64,000 bases of DNA, from contig NZ_CP109178.1 in assembly GCF_036248255.1 (NCBI RefSeq), positions 8,065,001-8,129,000 on the forward strand, given 5' to 3'. Shown in pieces: positions 17,250 to 25,021 of the stretch. Both the position numbers and the translations under genes were made by a program. Position 1 is the first letter of the stretch, and every line of letters begins with the position of its first letter. Under the pieces are notes generated by a model. The model did not search any database and had not been told where the DNA came from. It saw only the letters and a list, made by a program, of their open reading frames with translations. This stretch comes from Streptomyces sp. NBC_01717. GTDB taxonomy: Bacteria > Actinomycetota > Actinomycetes > Streptomycetales > Streptomycetaceae.

Positions 17250-18764
17250 GTGCTGAAGCGGATGTTGGTGGCTCCGGACCCGGGACGGCTGCGCCTGCGC
17301 AACGCGACCCGGGCCGTCTTCGGGATCGGCCTCGCCGTGGCCTTCTCGGGCCTCGCCTCGCACTCGCTCCCCGCGGCGGTCGCCGGCGGCCTGGCCGCAC
17401 TCCTCGCACTCTTCACGGTGACAGACGCCAGGGTCAGGGACCAGGCGCTCACCACCTCGCTGCTGCCCCTCGTCGGTTTTCCGGTGCTGGCGCTGGCGAC
17501 GGCGCTGCACGACCATCCGCTCGCGCGCGATCTGGCGTTCCTCGCCGTCGTGTGTGCCGGGGTGTACGCGCGCCGCTGGGGGCCGCGCGGTCATGCCCTC
17601 GGGATCTTCGCGTTCATGGCGTTCTTCATGGCGCAGTTCCTGCACGCCGTACCGGGTCAGCTGCCCGAGCTGTACACCGCCGTCGCGCTCTCCCTCGTCA
17701 CCTCGTCGACCGTCCGCTTCGGTCTCTGGTGCTACGAAAGGCGACTGCCGGTGTCTGTCGTACCCGCGCTTCACGGCGGCAGCGGTCTGGCCCGCACGAC
17801 CACGCGTCAGGCGATTCAGGCGACCGCTGCCGCTGCCTTCGCACTGGGCGTCGGACAGCTTCTCTCCGCGGACCGCTGGTACTGGGCCGTCGGCACCGTC
17901 TGGTGGATCTTCGTGAACACCGCCTCGCGGGGCGAGACGCTGGTCCGCGGCTTCCGCCGGGTCCTCGGCACGGTGGTCGGTATCGCCGTCGGGCTGCTGG
18001 TCGCCGTCCCGCTGCACGGGGACACGGCTCTCACCGCCGCCCTCGTCGCCGTCTGCGTCTTCGGGATCTTCTACACCGCCGCTGTCTCCTACAGCTGGAT
18101 GGTCTTCTTCGTGACCGTGATGGCGGGCCTGCTCTACGGGCTGCTCGGTGTACTGAACCCCGGACTCCTCGTCCTGCGGCTCACGGAGACCGGGGCGGGA
18201 GCTCTCGGGGCGGCGCTCGCCGTCGTCCTCGTGCTGCCCGTCACCCTCCATGCGACCACCGATGCCTGGATCCAGCGGGCGCTGCACTGCGTGCACGCGT
18301 GTACCGCCGAGGCCGCCGCGCGCCTCGCCGGCTCCCCGACCGCCGACCCCGCCCCGCGCGTGAGCGAACTGGAGGCGCTGCTCGGCCGGGTCCGGCTCTC
18401 GCTCGCCCCGCTCGTGCACCCCCTCAACCCGCTGCGGGCCCGCAAGGCGCGCGCCCGGCAGGTCCTCGTACTGCTCGACCTCTGCGCACGTGAGGTGCGC
18501 GGCCTCGCCGCGGTGGCCGCCGACCCGGACGCCTCGCACGACGCCCGGCTCGACGCGGCCTGCCGCCGGGTCGAGTCCGCCGTGCTGGCTCTGGCGCAGC
18601 CCCGCCCGGTCCGTACGGAACTGCTTGCCGCGCCCGCGCACGCGCCGCACCACCACCCCGGTGCGGAGGCCGCGCTCACGCATCTGCACGCCCTGGAGGG
18701 GGCCCTCGCGGAGCTGGCCGCACCCCTGCACACCTCGCCGCGGTCCCCGCTCGTCCCCGCCTGA
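17250..18764 (+). CDS. FUSC-family membrane protein (aromatic acid exporter-like)
   Basis: 504 residues. Two blocks of about five short TM segments (roughly residues 20-140 and 185-320) are joined by a short loop and followed by a long soluble C-terminal helix region. This is the FUSC/AaeB-like layout, with conserved WYWAVGTVWWIFVNTASRGET and RVLGTVVGIAVGLL in the second block. Relatives export aromatic carboxylic acids and similar small acids. The GTG at 17250 is chosen because GGGGAG at 17235-17240 precedes it by 9 bases; an ATG at 17220 is an alternative. Single gene, with the lactonase gene 134 bases downstream. Confidence 0.8.
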   Translation: MLKRMLVAPDPGRLRLRNATRAVFGIGLAVAFSGLASHSLPAAVAGGLAALLALFTVTDARVRDQALTTSLLPLVGFPVLALATALHDHPLARDLAFLAVVCAGVYARRWGPRGHALGIFAFMAFFMAQFLHAVPGQLPELYTAVALSLVTSSTVRFGLWCYERRLPVSVVPALHGGSGLARTTTRQAIQATAAAAFALGVGQLLSADRWYWAVGTVWWIFVNTASRGETLVRGFRRVLGTVVGIAVGLLVAVPLHGDTALTAALVAVCVFGIFYTAAVSYSWMVFFVTVMAGLLYGLLGVLNPGLLVLRLTETGAGALGAALAVVLVLPVTLHATTDAWIQRALHCVHACTAEAAARLAGSPTADPAPRVSELEALLGRVRLSLAPLVHPLNPLRARKARARQVLVLLDLCAREVRGLAAVAADPDASHDARLDAACRRVESAVLALAQPRPVRTELLAAPAHAPHHHPGAEAALTHLHALEGALAELAAPLHTSPRSPLVPA

Positions 18765-18801
18765 CCTGCGGCTCCGCGGAGGCGGTCGACGACGCCACGG
18801 C

Positions 18802-18817
18802 CCTGGTCTAGACCGCA
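18802..18817. promoter_or_regulatory. DasR-responsive-element-like site
   Basis: CCTGGTCTAGACCGCA shares the 11-base core TGGTCTAGACC with the DasR consensus ACTGGTCTAGACCACT. It lies 82 bases upstream of the lactonase GTG, a normal operator position. DasR is the GntR-type repressor of aminosugar metabolism in Streptomyces. Confidence 0.55.
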
Positions 18818-18898
18818 GGGGGCGCACTGCTACCGTCGCCCCGGAAGATCGTGACGGCCCGGACCGTCGCGATCAGTCGGCGGAGAGGGGCAGCAGCG

Positions 18899-19966
18899 GT
18901 GAACAGCAACGGTGCCGGACGGGCATTCATCGGGTCGTTCACGTCGGCGGGCGGGCGGGGAGTCACCGTCGCCGCCGTGGACCGGGAGACCGGGGCGCTG
19001 ACCGTCCTCGGCGCGACGGGCGCCGTCCCCGATCCCTCGTATCTCGTCCTGGGCCCCGGCCCCGGATCCGGCTCGACCGCCCTCTACGCGGTGAGTGAGA
19101 CCGAGACCGGTGCGGCCGCCGCGCTCGACATCACCGGCGATGTGCCGCAGCCCCTCGGTGAGATACGGCCCGTGGAGGGCGACGGCCCCACACATCTGGC
19201 AATCGCCGGCGGGCATCTGATCACCGCCAACTACGGCTCCGGCAGCGTCACCGCCCTCCCGGTGCGTGCGGACGGATCGCTGGGCGCCGCCGCTTCCGTG
19301 CTCCAGCACGAGGGCAGCGGTCCGCGCACCGACCGCCAGCACGCCCCGCACGCCCACCAGGTTCAGCCCGACCCGTCGGGGAACTGGGTGCTGAGCGTGG
19401 ACCTCGGGACCGACTCCATACGGATCTGCGCCCTCGACCCGAGCAGCGGGACGCTGCGGCTGCACGGCGAGACCGCGCTGCGGCCGGGCACCGGACCGCG
19501 GCATCTGGCCTTCCACCCCGCGGGCACGCACGCCTACGTCCTGAACGAGCTCGAACCGACCGTCACCGTCTGCCGCTGGGACCCGGCCACCGGAGCCCTC
19601 GAACCGCTCGCCGAGACGGCCGTCGTGCCCGAGGACGTGGTCGCCGACCCCGAGGCCGTCGTCTACCCGTCCGGGGTGGTCGTCTCGCACGACGGACGGT
19701 TCCTCTGGGCCGCCAACCGGGGGCACGACAGCATCGCGGTCCTCGCTCTCGACGAATCGGGCGAGAAGGCGACCCTGGTCACGAACGTGGGCTGCGGTGG
19801 CCACTGGCCGCGCGACCTGGCCCTCGACCCCACCGGCCAGTGGCTGTACGCGGCCAATGAGCGGGCCGGAAACGTCAGCTGGTTCGCCGTGGACGCGACG
19901 ACCGGCATCCCGCGCCACAGGGGCTCCCTGACGGCTCCAGCGGCCTCCTGCGTCGTCTTCGGCTGA
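18899..19966 (+). CDS. Lactonase, 7-bladed beta-propeller (6-phosphogluconolactonase, YbhE type)
   Basis: 355 residues forming repeated propeller blades. Typical motifs are DGPTHLAIAGGHLITANYGSGS, HQVQPDPSGNWVL, PRHLAFHPAGTHAYVLNE and WPRDLALDPTGQWLYAANE. The Pgl family hydrolyses 6-phosphogluconolactone in the pentose phosphate pathway, although several relatives act on other sugar lactones. The GTG at 18899 has GGAGAGGGG 8 bases upstream; an earlier ATG at 18851 would place that site inside the gene. A DasR-like element lies 82 bases upstream, which would tie expression to N-acetylglucosamine supply. A strong terminator follows. Confidence 0.85.
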   Translation: MNSNGAGRAFIGSFTSAGGRGVTVAAVDRETGALTVLGATGAVPDPSYLVLGPGPGSGSTALYAVSETETGAAAALDITGDVPQPLGEIRPVEGDGPTHLAIAGGHLITANYGSGSVTALPVRADGSLGAAASVLQHEGSGPRTDRQHAPHAHQVQPDPSGNWVLSVDLGTDSIRICALDPSSGTLRLHGETALRPGTGPRHLAFHPAGTHAYVLNELEPTVTVCRWDPATGALEPLAETAVVPEDVVADPEAVVYPSGVVVSHDGRFLWAANRGHDSIAVLALDESGEKATLVTNVGCGGHWPRDLALDPTGQWLYAANERAGNVSWFAVDATTGIPRHRGSLTAPAASCVVFG

Positions 19967-20035
19967 ACGCGGACGGATCGCCCGGCCGAGCAGCGCGCAG
20001 CACACGTCACAGAGCGCGCGTCCACACAGCACACA

Positions 20036-20076
20036 GCGGGGCCCGTACCGGTCGAATCGTCCGGTACGGGCCCCGC
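20036..20076. terminator. Bidirectional terminator between lactonase and chelatase genes
   Basis: Arms 20036-20051 and 20061-20076 form a perfect 16-bp stem around a 9-base loop, and pairing continues with one mismatch outside. It lies between two convergent genes and can serve both. Confidence 0.85.
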
Positions 20077-20091
20077 TCTGTGCCGGCCAGG

Positions 20092-21015
20092 TCAGAGGGC
20101 CTGGGCTCCCTGCGGCGTTCCAGGAGTGATGCCCAGCGCCGTCATGTACATCGACAGCACGAGCTTGCCGATCGCCGGGTACGCACCGAGCGGCTCGGCC
20201 GTCGCGCAGCCCGCCTCCTTCGCGGCGGCGTCCAGCAGCCCCTCCGCGATCTCGGGACCCACCAGGTACGGCGCCAGGGCCAGCTGCACCGAACCGGAGC
20301 CCGTCAGCTGCTCGGCGATCGACGCGACCGAACCCTCTACATCGAGGGCCGCGGCCATCACCGGCACCGCGAGCCGGGCAGCCAGCAGCATGCCGGTGAT
20401 CCCGGCGGCCTGCACGCCCTCCTCGCCACCCACGGTGGCCAGCACGATGCCGTCGGCGGCCGTGGCCACGGTGAACAGCCTGGCGCGGTCGGCGCGGGCC
20501 AGACCGGCCTCGGAGAGGCGTACGTGCAGCGCCTCGGCGAGCAGCGGGTGCGGACCGAGCACATCGGTCAGCTCGACCTGCGCGCGGCTGTCCATGACGG
20601 CTTGGCGTATCCGCCGGATCAGGGCACTGTCCGGACCCGCGAGCAGCGGCACCACGACGGCGGCCGGACCCTCGGGCTCGGCGACCTCACGTCCCGCGGC
20701 CTTCGCCTGCTCGAAGCGCGCGATGCGCTCGGCGGCTGTGTTCGCGAGCACGGAGGTGAGCGTGGGGTATTCGGCGTCGTCGCCGTCGAGATAACCGATC
20801 CGCGCATTGAGACCGGGCAGCTCGGACCGGGCGATGCTGATGACCTCTTCGGCCAGGCTTCGGGTGGCCGAAGAAGGGGTACCGGGAACGGCAAGAACGA
20901 GCGCGGCAGCGCCCTCAGGTGCGACCACGGGCTCCGGGCGGCGGTGCCGTCCGGACTGGCGAGGTCGCGGCATTCGTACAGGCAGGCCGGAAGCGGGCCC
21001 AGTGGGGGTGCTCAT
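20092..21015 (-). CDS. CbiX-like sirohydrochlorin chelatase family protein
   Basis: 307 residues with two halves of the CbiX/SirB fold. The first half has LVLAVPGTPSSATRSLAEEV where active enzymes have a His-containing loop (HGS or similar). Near the middle, AAVVVPLLAGPDSALI corresponds to the second strand, and DVLGPHPLLAEAL has the PHP(L) element common to chelatases. Canonical enzymes insert Co or Fe into sirohydrochlorin for cobalamin or siroheme. The first metal-binding His appears replaced (VPGT), so activity should not be assumed. It is a single gene with a shared terminator downstream. Confidence 0.7.
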   Translation of the reverse strand: MSTPTGPASGLPVRMPRPRQSGRHRRPEPVVAPEGAAALVLAVPGTPSSATRSLAEEVISIARSELPGLNARIGYLDGDDAEYPTLTSVLANTAAERIARFEQAKAAGREVAEPEGPAAVVVPLLAGPDSALIRRIRQAVMDSRAQVELTDVLGPHPLLAEALHVRLSEAGLARADRARLFTVATAADGIVLATVGGEEGVQAAGITGMLLAARLAVPVMAAALDVEGSVASIAEQLTGSGSVQLALAPYLVGPEIAEGLLDAAAKEAGCATAEPLGAYPAIGKLVLSMYMTALGITPGTPQGAQAL

Positions 21016-21134
21016 GGCGCCGCATGCTACTGGTTTTGGGTGCCCCGCTGTTCGGGGAGGGCCCAGTCGGGCGTTATCTGTCCGCTTTTATCCGATGAAT
21101 GGCTTACCGGCCAACTGCCCTGCTCTGTCGGTCC

Positions 21135-22166
21135 CTACAGTCCCTTCTGTCCGGGCCCGTATGCGGGTACGCACAGCATCGTCGGGTGCAGCGGCAGCCG
21201 CAGATCACCGGTGGCCAGCGCCTCGGCGATGCGTAGCGAACCGGTCAGCGGATCACCCGAACCGGGGACCGTCCGCGCCTGCGGCAGTTGCCGGGCGAGC
21301 TCCTCGCGCAGCGGAACGAGGAGCGGGTCGCCCATCCGGAACAAGCCACCCGTCAGGGCCACTTCGCACCGCTCGTCGTCCGCCCCGCGCCGCGGGCACA
21401 CCGCCGCGGCCGCCTCCGCGATATGTCCGGCGGCGTCCCGCAGGATGCCGGCTGCGACCGGATCGTCCCCGGCGCACGCGGCGACCTCGGGGGCGAACGA
21501 AGCCAGCAGGGCGGGCCGGTCGGTACGCGGATAGAGCACGCCGGGCAGGTCCGCCGCCGGACCGAACACCGCCTCCAGCCGGGCCAGCAGTGCGACCGAT
21601 CCGCCGCGCCGCCCGTCGTGCGCACGCATGGCGGCATCGAGGCCGGCCCGGCCGATCCAGGCGCCGCCACCGCTGTCGCCCAGCAGGTGACCCCAGCCGT
21701 CCGCCCGGCGCCAGTTCGTCAGATCCGTGCCCAGCGCGATCATGCCGGTGCCGCCGGCGACCACCGCCCCCGGCCGCTGTCCGACCGCTCCGGCGTACGC
21801 GGTCACCGCATCGGCGGCCAGCGCCAGCAGTCGTACCCCGAGCGCGCTCTCCAGGGCCGCCGGAAGCTCGGCGCGCAGCTCGCCGCCCAGCGTCGCCATG
21901 CCGGCGGCGCCGATCGCCACGGCGGCGACGGGGGCGCCCTCGGCGGCCCGCTCCTGCTCACCGGCCTGGGCGAGCAGCTCCCGGGTGGTGGGAAGCAGCT
22001 GTTCCAGCAGATGTCCGGCATCGATCCCGGCCGGTCCGGTGCGCACCGGACCGGCCGGGATCGCGGTGGCCACCGGCTTCTCGGCCCCGACCACGCCGAG
22101 CGCCACGCGCAACCCCGAACCGCCCGAGTCCACCCCGAGGACGTACGGCCCCGCGGCGGCCGTCAC
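21135..22166 (-). CDS. BadF/BadG-type ATPase, probable N-acetylglucosamine kinase
   Basis: 343 residues of the ASKHA fold. The phosphate-1 loop is [15 protein letters not shown], the phosphate-2 region is [29 protein letters not shown] is the hallmark of GlcNAc-kinase-like members of this family, and the adenosine motif is [11 protein letters not shown]. The expected reaction is GlcNAc + ATP = GlcNAc-6-phosphate + ADP in the cytoplasm; other amino sugars are possible. The GTG at 22166 overlaps the stop of ung (GTGA), so the two are translationally coupled. NagZ- and RpiR-like genes near the window end act on related sugars. Confidence 0.82.
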   Translation of the reverse strand: MTAAAGPYVLGVDSGGSGLRVALGVVGAEKPVATAIPAGPVRTGPAGIDAGHLLEQLLPTTRELLAQAGEQERAAEGAPVAAVAIGAAGMATLGGELRAELPAALESALGVRLLALAADAVTAYAGAVGQRPGAVVAGGTGMIALGTDLTNWRRADGWGHLLGDSGGGAWIGRAGLDAAMRAHDGRRGGSVALLARLEAVFGPAADLPGVLYPRTDRPALLASFAPEVAACAGDDPVAAGILRDAAGHIAEAAAAVCPRRGADDERCEVALTGGLFRMGDPLLVPLREELARQLPQARTVPGSGDPLTGSLRIAEALATGDLRLPLHPTMLCVPAYGPGQKGL

Positions 22167-22861
22167 GGCAGCCGCCAGTCGACCGGTTGCGCTCCCTGGC
22201 GCTCCAGCAGTTCATTGGCCCGGCTGAACGGCCGCGAGCCGAAGAACCCGCGGTCCGCGGACATGGGGGAGGGGTGCGAGGACTCGATCGCCGGGAAGTC
22301 GCCCAGCAATGGCCGCAGATTCCGCGCGTCACGCCCCCACAGGATGGACACCAGTGGTGTGTCCCGCGCCACCAGCGCCCGGATCGCCTGCTCGGTCACT
22401 TCCTCCCAGCCCTTGCCGCGATGCGCCGCAGGCCGCCGTGGTGCCGTGGTCAGTGCCCTGTTGAGCAGCAGCACCCCCTGCCGGGTCCAGGGCGTCAGAT
22501 CGCCGTTGGACGGTCGGGGCAGTCCCAGATCCGTGTGCAGCTCCCGGTAGATGTTCTCCAGGCTGCCCGGCAGCGGCCGCACATCGGGTGCCACCGAGAA
22601 GCTCAGCCCCACCGCATGCCCCGGCGTCGGGTAGGGGTCCTGACCGACGATCAGGACTCGCACCTCGTCGAAGGGCTGCTGGAACGCCCGCAGTACATTC
22701 GGCCCCGAGGGCAGGTAGGTACGCCCCGCGGCGATCTCCGCGCGCAGGAAGTCGCCCATCGCGGCGACGCGTTCGGCCACGGGTTCCAGGGCCTGAGCCC
22801 ATCCCGGCTCGATGATCTCTTTCAACGGTCTTGCTGCCACGGGCCGCACTCTACTGCTCAT
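22163..22861 (-). CDS. ung: Uracil-DNA glycosylase, family 1
   Basis: 232 residues with all family-1 motifs: [18 protein letters not shown] with catalytic Asp75, [20 protein letters not shown] and [17 protein letters not shown] with His196. It removes uracil from DNA as the first step of base excision repair. The usual motif-A His (GQDPYH) is Pro here, as is common in actinobacterial enzymes. The ATG at 22861 is the first start after the preceding gene; a GTG at 22840 ([10 protein letters not shown]) would give the more usual N-terminus of Streptomyces homologues. Its stop overlaps the kinase start. Confidence 0.95.
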   Translation of the reverse strand: MSSRVRPVAARPLKEIIEPGWAQALEPVAERVAAMGDFLRAEIAAGRTYLPSGPNVLRAFQQPFDEVRVLIVGQDPYPTPGHAVGLSFSVAPDVRPLPGSLENIYRELHTDLGLPRPSNGDLTPWTRQGVLLLNRALTTAPRRPAAHRGKGWEEVTEQAIRALVARDTPLVSILWGRDARNLRPLLGDFPAIESSHPSPMSADRGFFGSRPFSRANELLERQGAQPVDWRLP

Positions 22862-22874
22862 ACGACCGGACCGA

Positions 22875-23963
22875 TCAACCGCCGATGGCCGCCGCCCGAA
22901 CGCAGAGAACGTCCGGCAGATGCGAGGCGAGCTGTTCCCAGCTGTCCCCGTCGTCGCTGCTCGCGTACACCTCGCCGTTGCGGTTGCCGAAGTAGATCCC
23001 GGCCGGGTCGGCGTCGTCCGTGCAGAGCGCGTCACGCAGCACCGTGCCGTAGTGCGTCTCCTCGGGAAGTCCGGCGGACAGCGGCTCCCAGCTGCTGCCG
23101 GCGTCGCTCGTGCGGAACACCCGGCAGCGGTGCTCGGCCGGGACGCGGTCGGCGTCGGCATTGATCGGGAAGATGTACGCCGTCCGCGCCCGGTGCGGGT
23201 GGGCCGCAGCGGCGAAGCCGAAGTCGGACGGCAGCCCCTCGCCGATGTCCGTCCAGCTGTCCCCGGAGTCGTCGCTGCGGAACACACCCCAGTGGTTCTG
23301 CAGATAGAGCCGGTCCGGATCGACCGCGTCCCGGGCGACCTTGTGGACGCACTGGCCGAACTCCGGGTTCGGATCAGGCAGGAAGACCGCCGACACCCCC
23401 TTGTTCGACGGGGCCCAGCTCGCACCGCCGTCCTTGGTGCGGAACACCCCGGCCGTGGAGACCGCGACCGTCACGTCCCGCGCATCCCTCGGATCGGTCA
23501 GGATCGTGTGGAGCCCCTCGCCGCCCCCGCCGGGCACCCACTTCGAACGCGTCGGATGTTCCCACAGCGGGCGGACCAGCTCGAAGGACTCCCCACGGTC
23601 CTCCGAGCGGAAGAGTGCGGCCGGCTCCGTCCCCGCGTACACGACGTCGGGCGCCTCGGCCCCCGCCGGGTGCAGCTGCCAGACCCGCTCCAGGGAGGCG
23701 CCGGTGAACGACGGGAATTTCACCGCCGGTTGCTGCGGCTCGACCCATGTCGCGCCCAGGTCGTCGGAGTGGAACACCGACGGCCCCCAGTGCGCACTGT
23801 CCCCTCCGACCAGCAGCCGGGGCACCGGACCGCGGGTGTCGATGGCGATCGAGTAGATCGCCTGCGCATTGAAGTGCGGAGCTCCGAACTCCCAGGCGCC
23901 ACCGCGCCTTCGGCCGATGAAAAGTCCCTTACGGGTTCCCACAGTGAGCAGTACGTCGGTCAT
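22875..23963 (-). CDS. Asp-box (BNR) beta-propeller protein
   Basis: 362 residues with repeated Asp-box motifs: [45 protein letters not shown] and ASSDDGDSW. These fold into a six- or seven-bladed propeller as in sialidases and photosystem assembly factor Ycf48-like proteins. There is no signal peptide, so it is probably cytoplasmic. No sialidase Arg triad is evident, so a scaffold or unknown glycan-binding role is as likely as hydrolysis. The ATG at 23963 has GGAAGGGG upstream. It is the first gene of a likely three-gene operon with ung and the kinase, and diverges from the cupin gene. Confidence 0.8.
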   Translation of the reverse strand: MTDVLLTVGTRKGLFIGRRRGGAWEFGAPHFNAQAIYSIAIDTRGPVPRLLVGGDSAHWGPSVFHSDDLGATWVEPQQPAVKFPSFTGASLERVWQLHPAGAEAPDVVYAGTEPAALFRSEDRGESFELVRPLWEHPTRSKWVPGGGGEGLHTILTDPRDARDVTVAVSTAGVFRTKDGGASWAPSNKGVSAVFLPDPNPEFGQCVHKVARDAVDPDRLYLQNHWGVFRSDDSGDSWTDIGEGLPSDFGFAAAAHPHRARTAYIFPINADADRVPAEHRCRVFRTSDAGSSWEPLSAGLPEETHYGTVLRDALCTDDADPAGIYFGNRNGEVYASSDDGDSWEQLASHLPDVLCVRAAAIGG

Positions 23964-24124
23964 GACCGACCCCTTCCGAAACGCCTTTGTCGCGGACACG
24001 GGCCAGTCTGCACCCGGCCACTGACAGTGGTGTGCAGAGACGATGTCTGTGCAGGTCGGACGGGGGTGGCGGGCGAGGGGCGGGCCCCGGCAGGGGAGAC
24101 GCGGCCGCACCCGCACGGGCCGTC

Positions 24125-24154
24125 TTGACCACCGTCCGGAGCGGGCCGTAGCGT
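24125..24154 (+). promoter_or_regulatory. Sigma-70/HrdB-type promoter of the cupin gene
   Basis: TTGACC (24125-24130) and TAGCGT (24149-24154) are separated by 18 bases and match the vegetative -35 and -10 boxes. The expected start of transcription is near 24161, inside a LacI-type operator. Confidence 0.55.
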
Positions 24155-24157
24155 GCG

Positions 24158-24175
24158 GCAGAAAGCGCTTGCACA
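24158..24175. promoter_or_regulatory. LacI-family operator at the cupin promoter
   Basis: GCAGAAAGCGCTTGCACA contains the palindrome AAGCGCTT (24163-24170) with a matching outer G/C pair. This fits the LacI/GalR consensus of a central CG flanked by AAGCG/CGCTT-type arms. It sits directly on the predicted transcription start, a typical repressor position. The regulator is not identifiable; two LacI proteins are encoded elsewhere in the window. Confidence 0.55.
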
Positions 24176-24202
24176 GTCGTCGATCCGGACTCAGGAGCAC
24201 CC

Positions 24203-24919
24203 GTGGTGACCTTCGAAGGACTGCCCGGCGCCGTGGCCGTCTCCCACCTCCGGGTCTACGACTGGCCCACCGAGGACGGACTGCGCGGTGGTACGCCCCA
24301 CCTCCACCTCACCTGTTCCGAGGGGTATGTGGTGGTCGGCGGCGCCGGCTCCGTGCAGACCCTCACCGCGTCCGGCTTCCGGCAGACGGCCCTGGCCGCC
24401 GGGTCCCTGGTGTGGTTCACCCCCGGCACGATCCACCGCCTTGTCAACGACGACGCCCTGCGTATCGTCGTCCTCATGCAGAACAGCGGACTGCCCGAAG
24501 CCGGGGACGCCGTTCTCACCCTGCCGCCCCGGTACCTGACGGACACCGACACCTACCGCGCGGCGGCCGCACTCCCCGCCGACGCGGCAGAGCCGGAACA
24601 GGAACGCGCCGCCCGCGCCCGCCGCGATCTGGCCGTCGAGGGCTTTCTCGCGCTGCGCCGCGCCACCGAGGCCGGCGACCCCGAGCCGCTCGCCGCCTTC
24701 CACCGGGCGGCCGCCGCGCTCGTGAAGCATCGGACGGACGACTGGCGGGCGCGCTGGGAACAGGGCGCCGCCGCAGCATCCCGGGCAACCGGTGAACAGT
24801 TGGACTCCCTGGCGCAGGGGGACGGTGGCCATCTCGCGCGAGCCCGTGTGCACGCCGAACAGCCGTCGGCGTACGGGAAGTTCGGGATGTGCGGCCGGCT
24901 CGACGTCTACGGCGGCTGA
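24203..24919 (+). CDS. Cupin-domain protein
   Basis: 238 residues. The N-terminal half is a cupin barrel: GGTPHLHLTCSEGYVVVGG supplies the His/Glu metal ligands and LVWFTPGTIHRLVND the second-motif His. The C-terminal half is mostly helical, charged and unrecognised. It may be a small-molecule-binding or isomerase-like enzyme; the function is not known. The GTG at 24203 follows CAGGAG at 24192-24197. A vegetative promoter and a LacI-type operator lie 30-75 bases upstream, so it is probably induced by a sugar. Confidence 0.75.
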   Translation: MVTFEGLPGAVAVSHLRVYDWPTEDGLRGGTPHLHLTCSEGYVVVGGAGSVQTLTASGFRQTALAAGSLVWFTPGTIHRLVNDDALRIVVLMQNSGLPEAGDAVLTLPPRYLTDTDTYRAAAALPADAAEPEQERAARARRDLAVEGFLALRRATEAGDPEPLAAFHRAAAALVKHRTDDWRARWEQGAAAASRATGEQLDSLAQGDGGHLARARVHAEQPSAYGKFGMCGRLDVYGG

Positions 24920-25021
24920 TCCCACCGAAGGCGGCGGCTCGGGCCGTGCTCACCGGGTGCGACCCGCGGCTGGTGGGCGCTCTGCCGTGCTCCATGGCCT
25001 CCGGTGCTCCTGGTGGTGCGC

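Noticed and set aside
22875..23963. Sialidase assignment for the Asp-box protein
   Set aside because: Asp-boxes are structural repeats. The arginine triad, Tyr/Glu nucleophile pair and signal peptide of sialidases are not evident.
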